A stretch of 8,810 nucleotides of DNA. It comes from Bacillota bacterium (GTDB lineage: Bacteria; Bacillota_E; Sulfobacillia; Sulfobacillales; JAIMBI01). Below are positions 1-6,204 of the stretch, piece after piece. How positions within the stretch are numbered: the first letter of the stretch is position 1; each line of letters opens with the position of its first letter. The stretch is from assembly GCA_021828405.1 (NCBI GenBank), contig JAKARZ010000071.1:1-8810 (forward strand), written 5' to 3'. Position numbers and translations under genes: made by a program. The notes beneath the pieces are model-generated. The model was given only the letters and a program-made list of their open reading frames with translations, had not been told where the DNA came from and made no database searches.

Positions 1-1
1 G

Positions 2-1597
2 TCGTCGGGCGGTCCGGTGACGAAGGACAACACGAGTGCTGAGTTCTACTGCACCATCTTTGCGCTGGCGGAGTCGCCCGTGGCCAAGGGGGTGCTGTGG
101 GCCGGGTCGGACGACGGCCTCATCCACGTCACGCGCGACGGCGGCGGCACGTGGGTCAACGTGACGCCGCGTGACCTGCCCGAGTGGGCATTGGTGTCCG
201 TCATCGAGCCGTCGCGCACCGACCCCGCTACCGCGTACGTGGCCGCCACGTGCTACAAGAGTGACCAACTTGAGCCACTCCTCTACCGCACACGGGATTT
301 CGGCGCCACGTGGGAAGCCATCACGGCCGGCATCCCCGACGATGAACCCACCCGCGTGGTGCGGGAAGACCCCAGGCGCCCCGGCCTCTTGTGGGCCGGT
401 ACGCTGCGCGGGGTGTACGTGTCCCCCGATGGCGGGAGCGCGTGGGCGCCGCTGACGTTGAACCTGCCCGTCGTGCCGGTCTGGGACATTGCGTTTCGCG
501 AAGCCGCGGTTGTGCTGGGCACGCACGGGCGCGGGTTTTACGTGCTGGACGATGCCACGCCGCTGCGCGTGCTGTGGGACATGGACGAGCAGGCGTCCGT
601 CCGCTTGTACCCAGGCGCCCCCGTCATCCGCCCTCGGGGCGGCCGCGCGGACGGAGGACGCCGGGAGGGAGCCCGAGGCGTTGCCGTGGTCGACAGCACG
701 ATGGCGGCCTGGGAGCGCACGTGGGATCGTGAGGGCGAGCAGGTCGTCCGCTGGCTGGACGCGGGGACCAATCCCCCAGCGGGGGTCCTTGTGCACTACT
801 GGCTCGGCCCCGATGCCGCCGCCACCGCCGAGACGCCCCTCACCATCCGCGTGCTGGACGAGGCGGGCCGCGTCCTAAAGACGCTGTCGTCGCACCCGGC
901 GGATCCCAAGCCCGGCGAGAAGCCAGAAAAGAAGCTGGCCGCGACGCCCGGCGCGCACTTGGCGCTGTGGGATGGCCGCTACCCCGACGCGCTGGCTATG
1001 CCCGGCGCCGTGTACCGCGGGGGCGGCATCCGGGGCCCTCTGGCACCGCCTGGCACGTACCGGGTGGAGCTGGCGCTCGGGTCGAGCCAGGTGGTCCGCG
1101 AGGTGGAACTTCAGCGCGACCCCCGCGTGGAGGCGACCGAGGAGGACCTGACAGCGCAGTGGGAGTTGCTCATCGCGATTCGAGATCAGGTATCGGCGAT
1201 TCACGAACTGGTGTTTCGCATTCGGCGCACACGTGACGCGATTCGCTTCTACCAGGGGCTCGCCGGGGAGCCGGGGCCCGCAGCGCTGACCGAGGCGGCC
1301 GCCGCACTCTGGGCTCGGCTGGAGGCGCTGGAGGTGGAGCTGCACCAGACGAAGGCGCTGTCGCCCAAGGACCTGCTGAATGTACCAGGCAAACTGGCGC
1401 AGAGGCTGGTGTCCCTGGCTGGGGCGGTGGGCACCGGCCAGGCGCGCCCCACCACCCAGATGCGAGAGGTGCATGGTGTCCTGACCGAGCGGTTCGCATC
1501 ACTAGCGGCTCAGGCAGAGAGCATCTGGGCGGAGGAGGCCGAGAGCTTCCGCCGTGTTGTGGAATCCCTCCCCCTGCCGGTGCTGCCGACGTCCTAG
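2..1597 (+). CDS. BNR/Asp-box beta-propeller protein (sortilin/VPS10-like, 'glycosyl hydrolase' annotation), 5'-truncated
   Basis: The reading frame is open from the first bases of the window, so this is the C-terminal part of a longer gene; 532 residues are visible. Counting from the GTG at 17, three Asp-box motifs (S/T-x-D-x-G-x-x-W) lie at about residues 39-46, 92-99 and 136-143. They are followed by a G-T-H-G-R-G-F-Y-V-L-D-D stretch (168-179), which typically closes the propeller in this family. Next come a beta-rich domain with an A-P-P-G-T-Y-R-V motif and a helical, charged C-terminal tail. Full-length relatives are usually about 1000 residues, often exported, and are commonly labelled glycosyl hydrolase or sialidase-like. 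Asp-boxes mark the fold rather than an activity, so no substrate is assigned. The internal GTG at 17 is an unlikely true start because the frame upstream already reads as family-like sequence. A strong hairpin follows the stop, so the gene is probably not cotranscribed with the sporulation genes. Confidence 0.85.
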   Translation, partial: SSGGPVTKDNTSAEFYCTIFALAESPVAKGVLWAGSDDGLIHVTRDGGGTWVNVTPRDLPEWALVSVIEPSRTDPATAYVAATCYKSDQLEPLLYRTRDFGATWEAITAGIPDDEPTRVVREDPRRPGLLWAGTLRGVYVSPDGGSAWAPLTLNLPVVPVWDIAFREAAVVLGTHGRGFYVLDDATPLRVLWDMDEQASVRLYPGAPVIRPRGGRADGGRREGARGVAVVDSTMAAWERTWDREGEQVVRWLDAGTNPPAGVLVHYWLGPDAAATAETPLTIRVLDEAGRVLKTLSSHPADPKPGEKPEKKLAATPGAHLALWDGRYPDALAMPGAVYRGGGIRGPLAPPGTYRVELALGSSQVVREVELQRDPRVEATEEDLTAQWELLIAIRDQVSAIHELVFRIRRTRDAIRFYQGLAGEPGPAALTEAAAALWARLEALEVELHQTKALSPKDLLNVPGKLAQRLVSLAGAVGTGQARPTTQMREVHGVLTERFASLAAQAESIWAEEAESFRRVVESLPLPVLPTS

Positions 1598-1630
1598 GCG
1601 CCGGGTCGGGCTATCGTGTCCATCGAACCC

Positions 1631-1662
1631 AGGAAAGGGTCCGGCTCACCGGACCCTTTCCT
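1631..1662 (+). terminator. Hairpin terminator after the BNR gene
   Basis: A perfect 14-bp inverted repeat (arms 1631-1644 and 1649-1662, four-base loop CTCA) lies 33 bases after the stop codon at 1597. The 3' arm ends in CTTTCCT rather than a clean T run. It is therefore a strong stem without a classic U tail, probably working as a terminator or mRNA end-protection structure. Confidence 0.6.
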
Positions 1663-1910
1663 CATGGCACGGGTCGGGGATCGGCCCCGATTGTCGGCGC
1701 CTCGCGGGATCCGGGCAGTGGCCTGGCCACGCGGCCGGCATCCGCGCGGCCCGAGCCACCCGCCCTCGAGCCCAAAGCACGGAGGCGGCGCGGACACAGC
1801 GAGTTCTCCGAGGAACAAAATGGCATCTCGACCGAGTTCCCGGCGATTGAGGCGCAAAGCCATTTGGATGGGGAGGATTAATATGGGTCAACATGGACAT
1901 ACTGGCCGCC

Positions 1911-1918
1911 GAGGTGAT
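1911..1918 (+). promoter_or_regulatory. Ribosome binding site deciding the spoIIQ-like start
   Basis: GAGGTGAT matches the core of the anti-Shine-Dalgarno complement (AGGAGGTGATC) and ends four bases before the ATG at 1923, which is near-ideal spacing. The earlier in-frame ATG at 1893 has its nearest purine-rich site 16 bases upstream, which is too far. The 1923 start is therefore preferred. Confidence 0.6.
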
Positions 1919-1922
1919 GTTC

Positions 1923-2609
1923 ATGGATTCAAACACCCCGCTCGACCCCGGGAAGGCGCCAGGACGGCGGCCTCGAGGGTCGGCGCGGAAGGTGCGGCCG
2001 ATAGCGCAGTGGTTTGCGGGGGCTTCGCGGAGTACTCTCATGGGCATTCTCGCCGGAGTGGTGGTGGTGGGCGGAGCCGCCTACGCCGCCGCGAATCTGG
2101 GCGGCTTTCGCGCGGTGCACACGACCGCCCCGGGTGCGCCGGTGCGCCGCCACCCGACCGCGGGCAGCCCCACGCCCATGGCGCCGCCGGGACCGCATCC
2201 GACGGCGGCCATGATGCGGATGCCGGTGGCGGGCCGGGTCGCTGCCCCGTTTGGCTGGGTGTACAGCACTCGCCTGAGCGAGTGGTACTACAACCCCGGC
2301 GTGACACTCGAGGCCACGCCCGGGGAGGTCGTGCACGCCGCCTGGGGCGGGAGCGTGGCGGCCGTGGGTCAGGAGCCCCTGATGGGGCTCACGGTGGAGG
2401 TGAATGACGGGAGCGGCTTCACCACCTTCTACGGAAACCTTGGGCAGGCGAAGGTCAAGGTGGGGCAGGTGCTCAGCCTGGGCGCCGTGATTGGGACGGT
2501 GGCCGCGCCGAGCCTTTACACGCGGGTCGCGGGATCCCACGTCGATTTCCAGGTATTTCAGAAAAGTCAGGCCGTTAACCCGGCCCACTTCATGAAAGCG
2601 TCTTCGTAG
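1923..2609 (+). CDS. spoIIQ: SpoIIQ-like protein: membrane-anchored, degenerate LytM/M23 domain
   Basis: The predicted protein has 228 residues: a basic cytoplasmic N-terminus (1-38), one transmembrane segment (about 40-58), a Pro/Thr-rich linker (65-100) and a LytM/M23 fold (about 100-222). In spore formers SpoIIQ sits in the forespore membrane and binds SpoIIIAH of the mother cell to form the SpoIIIA-SpoIIQ channel. The fold is recognisable from the P-G-E-V-V-H-A motif, the F-Y-G-N-L motif and the repeated K-V-G-Q-V-L-S-L-G turn. The metal site is gone: the usual H-x-G-x-D reads N124-P-G-V-T128, the YAHL histidine is N172, and the second histidine of H-x-H is D208. Only H206 remains, so endopeptidase activity is very unlikely. 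The role is inferred from this architecture and from spoIIID lying immediately downstream, as in clostridia. A plain inactive M23 factor is the alternative. An upstream in-frame ATG at 1893 would add ten residues. Confidence 0.8.
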   Translation: MDSNTPLDPGKAPGRRPRGSARKVRPIAQWFAGASRSTLMGILAGVVVVGGAAYAAANLGGFRAVHTTAPGAPVRRHPTAGSPTPMAPPGPHPTAAMMRMPVAGRVAAPFGWVYSTRLSEWYYNPGVTLEATPGEVVHAAWGGSVAAVGQEPLMGLTVEVNDGSGFTTFYGNLGQAKVKVGQVLSLGAVIGTVAAPSLYTRVAGSHVDFQVFQKSQAVNPAHFMKASS

Positions 2610-2691
2610 CCGGTGTAGCGCGGCGGTCGCCCTCGAACGCGGCCGCTCTGGGGCCGGCTGCGGGGCGAGGGCGCGAGGCAAATGGCGGCGC

Positions 2692-2727
2692 GCATGCCAG
2701 GGCTTGCCCTGGCATGCTTTGGTTTTG
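2692..2727 (+). terminator. Intrinsic terminator between spoIIQ-like gene and spoIIID
   Basis: A perfect 12-bp inverted repeat (2692-2703 and 2706-2717, centred on TT) is followed by the T-rich tail TTTGGTTTTG. This is the best terminator in the window. It suggests the two sporulation genes are expressed separately, as expected if one belongs to the forespore and the other to the mother cell. A further 8-bp inverted repeat (CGCCCTCG at 2628-2635, CGAGGGCG at 2666-2673) makes the preceding 3' untranslated region strongly structured. Confidence 0.7.
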
Positions 2728-2740
2728 CGGCTCATACATT
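2712..2740 (+). promoter_or_regulatory. Candidate sigma-E promoter of spoIIID
   Basis: CATACATT at 2733-2740 matches seven of eight positions of the sigma-E -10 consensus CATACAMT. Fourteen bases upstream, GCATGCT at 2712-2718 matches five of seven positions of the -35 consensus KMATATT. The pair would start transcription near 2747, about 30 bases before the spoIIID start. In Bacillus subtilis spoIIID is sigma-E dependent, so place and type agree. The -35 element lies inside the 3' arm of the preceding terminator. This is consensus matching by eye, not measured. Confidence 0.55.
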
Positions 2741-2775
2741 CAACCAATCCGCGGGGGGAGAAAGGGGCCGCAAGG

Positions 2776-3033
2776 GTGAAGGACCACATCTGGCAGCGCG
2801 TGGTGGACGTGGGCAACTACATCTTGCGTAGTCGGGCCACCGTCCGCGACACCGCCCGGGTGTTTGGGGTTTCGAAGAGCACCGTGCACAAGGACGTGAC
2901 CGAACGACTGCCCAAGGTCAATGCCCAACTTGCCGATCAGGTGAAGAAGGTGTTGGAGATCAACAAAGCGGAGCGGCATTTGCGCGGCGGAGAGGCCACC
3001 CGCCAAAAGTTTCGCCACCAGCCGACCGCCTGA
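2776..3033 (+). CDS. spoIIID: SpoIIID, mother-cell sporulation transcription regulator
   Basis: This is an 85-residue DNA-binding protein; the Bacillus protein has 93. SpoIIID acts in the mother cell after sigma-E, activating and repressing many sigma-E genes and promoting the switch to sigma-K. The sequence matches the family almost throughout. The helix-turn-helix lies at about 21-41 and contains G-V-S-K-S-T-V-H-K-D (31-40), followed by T-E-R-L-P. The basic C-terminal region contains the hallmark R-H-L-R-G-G-E-A-T (67-75). The GTG at 2776 is chosen because the family begins M-x-D-x-I directly there, and AAAGGGG at 2761-2767 gives a ribosome binding site. A candidate sigma-E promoter lies just upstream, and a terminator separates the gene from the spoIIQ-like gene. 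The C-terminal tail is shorter than in Bacillus, but the DNA-binding parts are intact. The gene converges on the htrA gene at 3082. Confidence 0.95.
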   Translation: MKDHIWQRVVDVGNYILRSRATVRDTARVFGVSKSTVHKDVTERLPKVNAQLADQVKKVLEINKAERHLRGGEATRQKFRHQPTA

Positions 3034-3043
3034 GCCCCCGCCG

Positions 3044-3068
3044 GCTCCCGCCCCTATGGGGCGGGAGC
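3044..3068. terminator. Bidirectional hairpin between convergent spoIIID and htrA
   Basis: A perfect 11-bp GC-rich inverted repeat (3044-3054 and 3058-3068, loop TAT) fills most of the 48-base gap between the converging stop codons. It has no T run on either side. It probably serves both transcripts as a terminator or 3' stabiliser. Confidence 0.55.
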
Positions 3069-3081
3069 TCAGCCCTCAGCG

Positions 3082-4308
3082 TCACGCCACGGGCGCCCCA
3101 ATGAGGGTCACGGTGGCGGTTTGCTGCGTGTGCGCCGGGGTGACCCACGTCACGGTAATCCGGGTCCCCGGCGGTCGCGCTTTGATGAGGTGGTTCAAGC
3201 TTTGAATGTTGCCCACTTTGGCCCCGTCCACCGCCACCACCACGTCTAAGGGGGACAGGCTGGTGCTCGCGGCCGGGGTGTCGGGCAGCACGCGCACCAC
3301 GACGGCTCCAACGCTGGTGCCCAGCCGCCGCTCCTCTGCGGGGCGCAGGCTGGTGGGGTTCACCATTTCTACCCCGAGGAATCCTTGCCGTTTCAACAGC
3401 ACGGTGGCGCTGCCGTGGCCGTCCTGGATCGCGCGGACGATCGGGAGGGCCCGGTCAATCGGAATGGCGAAGCCCGCCCGCATGGGACCGGAGCTGCCTC
3501 CGACGATGGGGGCCACCGCGCTGCCTGCGGTTTGCCCCGCCGTATCCAGGCCGATGACCTGGCCGGCCCGGTCCAGCAAAGGTCCGCCCGAGTCGCCGGG
3601 TTCGAGCACCGCGCTCATCTCCAGCATGTTGGTGAGGTGCTCGGTCGGCACGGTGTAGCCGGTGGCGGTGATGGCCTGGCCCTCGGCGATGATCACACCC
3701 GCGGTGACCGTCGGCATGCCGCCGAGCCCCAGCGCATTGCCGATGGCCACGACCCCGCTCCCCACTCCGACAGCCCCCGAATTGCCCAGCGGGATGGTCG
3801 GGAGTTGGGACAGTCCCTGCACCTGTAGCAGGGCCACGTCGGCGGTGGGGTCGACGCCCAGGACCCGCGCGGGGTAGGTGCCACGATGAGGGACAACCAC
3901 GCGGATGGTTCCGGCACCGGCCACCACGTGGTTGTTGGTGAGCACTTGCCCGGTCGCGGTCAGAATCATGCCCGTGCCCGCCACCTGTCCCTGGCCGTAG
4001 GCGAGTGTCACGTTGATGTCGACAATGGCGCTGTCCACGCGGGCGGCGATGGCGGCGGCGGGCATCGGGGCGGACGTCCGCACGGCCAGCGGCTCGCGCA
4101 GCAGATGGGCGAGGCCGACAGGCGGGCGGCTCTCGGCAAAGCTCGAGAGCGTGCCGGCGACGGCCACTGCGGCCGCAGCGACGGCGGCCGCCGCGAGGGC
4201 GGTGCGCCCCTGCGAGGGGCGGCGGCCGGACCCCGGGGATCTCGGGGAGTCATGCGGGGATTGGTCGCCAGCGCGCGGGTATCCCGCGCCGCCCGTGTCG
4301 GTGTCCAC
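3082..4308 (-). CDS. HtrA/DegP-type membrane-anchored serine protease with divergent PDZ domain
   Basis: The predicted protein has 408 residues: a short acidic cytoplasmic N-terminus, one Ala/Val-rich transmembrane anchor (about 37-55), a trypsin-like domain (about 85-300) and a single C-terminal PDZ domain (about 309-402). The catalytic triad is intact: H127 (T-N-N-H-V-V), D157 (D-P-T-A-D-V-A) and S240 (P-G-D-S-G-G-P). HtrA proteases degrade or refold damaged proteins on the outer face of the membrane. The start at 4308 is chosen because the 12-base ribosome-binding motif shared with the neighbouring paralogue ends six bases before it. The GTG at 4317 lies inside that motif and would add three residues. 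In the PDZ domain the usual G-L-x-x-G-D reads S350-L-S-P-L-D355, so binding may differ from the paralogue. The gene lies downstream of the paralogue in the same direction, with no copy of the operator boxes nearby. It looks like a duplicate that has diverged. Confidence 0.9.
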   Translation of the reverse strand: MDTDTGGAGYPRAGDQSPHDSPRSPGSGRRPSQGRTALAAAAVAAAAVAVAGTLSSFAESRPPVGLAHLLREPLAVRTSAPMPAAAIAARVDSAIVDINVTLAYGQGQVAGTGMILTATGQVLTNNHVVAGAGTIRVVVPHRGTYPARVLGVDPTADVALLQVQGLSQLPTIPLGNSGAVGVGSGVVAIGNALGLGGMPTVTAGVIIAEGQAITATGYTVPTEHLTNMLEMSAVLEPGDSGGPLLDRAGQVIGLDTAGQTAGSAVAPIVGGSSGPMRAGFAIPIDRALPIVRAIQDGHGSATVLLKRQGFLGVEMVNPTSLRPAEERRLGTSVGAVVVRVLPDTPAASTSLSPLDVVVAVDGAKVGNIQSLNHLIKARPPGTRITVTWVTPAHTQQTATVTLIGAPVA

Positions 4309-4317
4309 TTGGTCCAC

Positions 4318-4742
4318 CCCGCTTTCCGGCGCTGACCCCTATGCCGCTGCCGCTTCGACCTGGTACCCCTATCATGCCAGACCGAGGCTGTGGTGCGTAC
4401 CCCCTGCTCGAGCGATCTGCAGGTCATCGGAGCACGGTTGCAGGGTGACGGCCGCGCCGGATGGCTGCCGGCGTGATCCGCCGAGGCCGGAGCGACGTCC
4501 CGGATCCGGCGGCACAGGCGACGCCAGTGCGCGGGAGATGCGTGTGCGAACCGGGCCCGGCCCAGGGAATCAGCCCGCAGTCAGCGGCGGCCTGGGTGGT
4601 AAGACCGAGGGCGGCAGAGCCGGGCGTCCAGGCCAAGGCCAGGCCAAAAGGAAGATCAACCGCGGCCGATGTCGGCTGGGGACGGACGACGGGGGCGGAT
4701 GGGTCCGCCCCCGTCGAGGATCCCGAGTCCGACCCTGACAGC
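4318..4742 (-). other. Intergenic region between the two htrA genes
   Basis: No gene was recognised in these 425 bases. The right end holds the hairpin at 4687-4716. The left end must hold the signals of the second htrA gene. On the minus strand an extended -10-like TGGCATGAT (4379-4371) lacks a good -35 and is weak. A short tandem of CCAGGCCAAGG-like units lies around 4627-4651. The TGAGAG boxes found upstream of the first htrA gene are absent. Confidence 0.4.
4687..4716 (-). terminator. Hairpin terminator after the regulator-proximal htrA gene
   Basis: A perfect 13-bp inverted repeat (4687-4699 and 4704-4716, loop TGGG) begins 27 bases beyond the stop codon at 4743 on the minus strand. It is very GC-rich and lacks a T run. 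It would reduce read-through into the second htrA gene, so that gene may have its own promoter. Confidence 0.5.
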
Positions 4743-6002
4743 CTACTGCACCGGCGCCGACGTTAGGTTGGCGCTTGCGGACTGCTGAGTGCCGCTCGGC
4801 GTGACCCAGGTGAACGAAATCTGACTGCCCGGGGAGTGGCTGTCGATGGCCTGGCCCAATTGGCTGATGTTGCTGACCGCGTGCCCGTCCACCGACACGA
4901 TGACATCCCCTGCCTTAAGGCCACTCTGGGCCGCCGGGGTGCCGGGCAACACCCGGATCACCGCGGCGCCCGTCTGGGAGCCCAATTGCTGCGCCTGCAC
5001 CGGCGCCAGGTTGCTGGGGTCCACGACTTCCACGCCCAGGAAGCCCGCGCGCGTCAGCAGCACGGTGGAACTGGCCTGCCCGTTTTCAATCTCCGACGCG
5101 ATGCGCAGCGCCCGGTTGATGGGGATGGCGAACGCCACGCTCGAGGGGGCCGTGTTGGGCACCCCGATGGGCGCGTAGGCGCTGCCCCCCGATGTTTCGG
5201 CCGCAGTGTCCATGCCCACCACCTGTCCCTGCAGGTTTACCAGCGGGCCGCCGGAATCGCCGGGCTGCAGCGAGGCGTCGGTCTGCAGCATGTTGGTCAG
5301 GTGCTCCGAGGCGCCGCTGCCGTTGGTGGCCGTGATGGACCGCCCTTCCGCCGTGATGGCGCCCGCAGTCACCGACGGAGGGCCGCCGAGCCCCAACGCG
5401 TTGCCGATGGCCACCACCTTCGTGCCGATGGGTGTGGTGGACGAATTGCCGAACGGCATGACGGGAAGGTTGCTGGCGCCGATGAGTTGCAGGACCGCCA
5501 CGTCATCCGTGGGGTCCACGCCCAGCACCTGGGCGCGATAGGTGCCGTGGTTCGGGACCACCACCTGAATCGTCCCCGCCCCCTCAACCACGTGGTTGTT
5601 GGTAAGCACCTTGCCGGACGAGGTAAGAATCATCCCGGTGCCCTCGGCCTTGCCCTGGCCGTAGGCCAACTTCACGTTGACATCGACCACCGAGGGCTCG
5701 ATGCGGGCCGCGACCGCCGCGGTGGAAAGCTGGCGGCTGGTGGTGACGCCCAGCGGGTGGTGCAAAAGGCTGGTCAGGTGGTTGGAAGCCCCCGAATTGA
5801 GATAGGTGGCCAGGGCTCCACCGGCCGCACCGGCCACCACCACCAGTGCCACGGCGCCAAGGAGGCCCCGACCCCGCCGCCGGGGTGGCGGAGCAGAAGG
5901 TCCGGATGGCCCCGACTGCCAGGAGTCCACCGGGGTCGTGGGGTTCGTCTCTGAATTCTGGCGGATCCCTGGGTCCTGGTTGTTCTGGTAGTCTTGGTCC
6001 AT
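4743..6002 (-). CDS. HtrA/DegP-type membrane-anchored serine protease, divergent from two-component system
   Basis: The predicted protein has 419 residues: a hydrophilic, Asn/Gln/Pro-rich cytoplasmic N-terminus (1-40), an arginine cluster (41-46), one transmembrane segment (about 47-67), a trypsin-like domain (about 92-305) and a C-terminal PDZ domain (about 318-413). The triad is H137 (T-N-N-H-V-V), D167 (D-P-T-D-D-V-A) and S250 (P-G-D-S-G-G-P). The PDZ domain keeps F-L-G-V (321-324) and the canonical S-G-L-K-A-G-D-V-I. Like other HtrA proteins it would process misfolded proteins outside the membrane. The ATG at 6002 has GGGGTG five bases upstream. The neighbouring divergent response regulator and kinase, with boxes overlapping a candidate promoter, suggest control by envelope stress as for Bacillus htrB/CssRS or mycobacterial pepD/MprAB; that link is inference. 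Across the core (N109-L173) 49 of 65 residues match the paralogue by hand count. Confidence 0.93.
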   Translation of the reverse strand: MDQDYQNNQDPGIRQNSETNPTTPVDSWQSGPSGPSAPPPRRRGRGLLGAVALVVVAGAAGGALATYLNSGASNHLTSLLHHPLGVTTSRQLSTAAVAARIEPSVVDVNVKLAYGQGKAEGTGMILTSSGKVLTNNHVVEGAGTIQVVVPNHGTYRAQVLGVDPTDDVAVLQLIGASNLPVMPFGNSSTTPIGTKVVAIGNALGLGGPPSVTAGAITAEGRSITATNGSGASEHLTNMLQTDASLQPGDSGGPLVNLQGQVVGMDTAAETSGGSAYAPIGVPNTAPSSVAFAIPINRALRIASEIENGQASSTVLLTRAGFLGVEVVDPSNLAPVQAQQLGSQTGAAVIRVLPGTPAAQSGLKAGDVIVSVDGHAVSNISQLGQAIDSHSPGSQISFTWVTPSGTQQSASANLTSAPVQ

Positions 6003-6007
6003 GGAAG

Positions 6008-6019
6008 CACCCCGCTTTC
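6008..6019 (-). repeat. 12-base leader motif shared by both htrA genes (with 4315-4326)
   Basis: On the minus strand GAAAGCGGGGTG occurs directly before both htrA genes, at 6019-6008 and 4326-4315. GGGGTG can pair with the 16S rRNA tail. The spacing is five bases to the ATG at 6002 and six bases to the GTG at 4308. The conservation supports a common origin of the two leaders and the downstream start for the second gene. Confidence 0.5.
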
Positions 6020-6035
6020 GTCCTTGTTCCTGGCC

Positions 6036-6064
6036 ATTGTGGCATGCAAACCTGAGAGTGTCCT
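6036..6064 (-). promoter_or_regulatory. Candidate promoter of the regulator-proximal htrA gene
   Basis: On the minus strand AGGACA (6064-6059, four of six to TTGACA) is followed after 17 bases by an extended -10, TGCCACAAT (6044-6036, hexamer four of six to TATAAT). Transcription would begin near 6029, 27 bases before the ATG. One TGAGAG box lies in the spacer and the next abuts the -35, as expected for a regulator touching the -35 region. The match is by eye only. Confidence 0.4.
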
Positions 6065-6122
6065 GAGAGATGACTTAATCGCTCCCTGCAATGGAAAACT
6101 GAGCTCTCAGCGCTCTCACAGG
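6051..6122. promoter_or_regulatory. Putative operator: paired TGAGAG boxes in inverted arrangement
   Basis: Two CCTGAGAG units lie head to tail at 6051-6058 and 6062-6069, exactly 11 bases apart. Two TGAGAG units lie on the opposite strand at 6118-6113 and 6109-6104. The two 19-base arms (6051-6069 and 6104-6122) match as an inverted repeat at 15 of 19 positions, around a 34-base centre. OmpR-family regulators usually bind direct repeats spaced about one helical turn. The site lies between the divergent htrA and regulator genes, so the adjacent response regulator is the likely ligand. TAGATT at 6132-6137, at the mirror position of the htrA -10, could be the regulator's -10. Confidence 0.5.
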
Positions 6123-6194
6123 TTTCGTGGTTAGATTGTCGGATGAGGGCGAGGCGCGGCGGCGGCGCGCCCGAGCCGAATCACAGCGAGGGCA

Positions 6195-6200
6195 GGTGGG
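6195..6200 (+). promoter_or_regulatory. Ribosome binding site deciding the regulator start
   Basis: AGGTGG, followed by GCTTC, sits just before the GTG at 6205, with the same geometry as the GAGGTGAT site of the spoIIQ-like gene. It favours 6205 over the GTG codons at 6127 and 6196. Confidence 0.5.
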
Positions 6201-6204
6201 CTTC

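Larger units (their letters stand above)
1598..1922 (+). other. Intergenic region upstream of the spoIIQ-like gene
   Basis: Beyond the hairpin at 1631-1662, no gene was recognised in these 325 bases. A short stem, CGGGG/CCCCG, lies around 1676-1690. The region should hold the promoter of the spoIIQ-like gene. In Bacillus spoIIQ is transcribed by sigma-F, but no convincing sigma-F promoter was found; GCATC at 1823 followed by GGCGATTGA at 1842 is only a weak partial match. The 3' end carries a very good Shine-Dalgarno sequence (GGGGAGG, 1870-1876) placed six bases before an ATG at 1883 that is out of frame with the downstream gene. Confidence 0.5.

Noticed and set aside
1823..1850. Possible sigma-F promoter (GCATC, then GGCGATTGA) for the spoIIQ-like gene
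   Set aside because: Both elements are incomplete and the spacer is only 14 bases; too weak to call.
1846..1882. GGCGCAAAGCCA resembling part of a c-di-GMP-I (GEMM) riboswitch
   Set aside because: The required GGGCAAACC half, the tetraloop receptor and the closing helix are not found upstream or downstream; a short chance match.
1616..2407. Long plus-strand reading frame across the spoIIQ-like gene
   Set aside because: It is rich in Arg, Gly and His, lacks family-like sequence and overlaps the well-supported gene in another frame; this is typical of shadow frames in high-GC DNA.
4836..5954. Long plus-strand frame opposite the first htrA gene
   Set aside because: It is the complement of a clearly conserved HtrA with an intact triad, and its protein is low-complexity His/Arg/Gly sequence.
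6127..6204. Upstream GTG start for the response regulator
   Set aside because: The added residues are Arg-rich and absent from the family, and the start lies next to the putative operator and -10; the GTG at 6205 has a better ribosome binding site.
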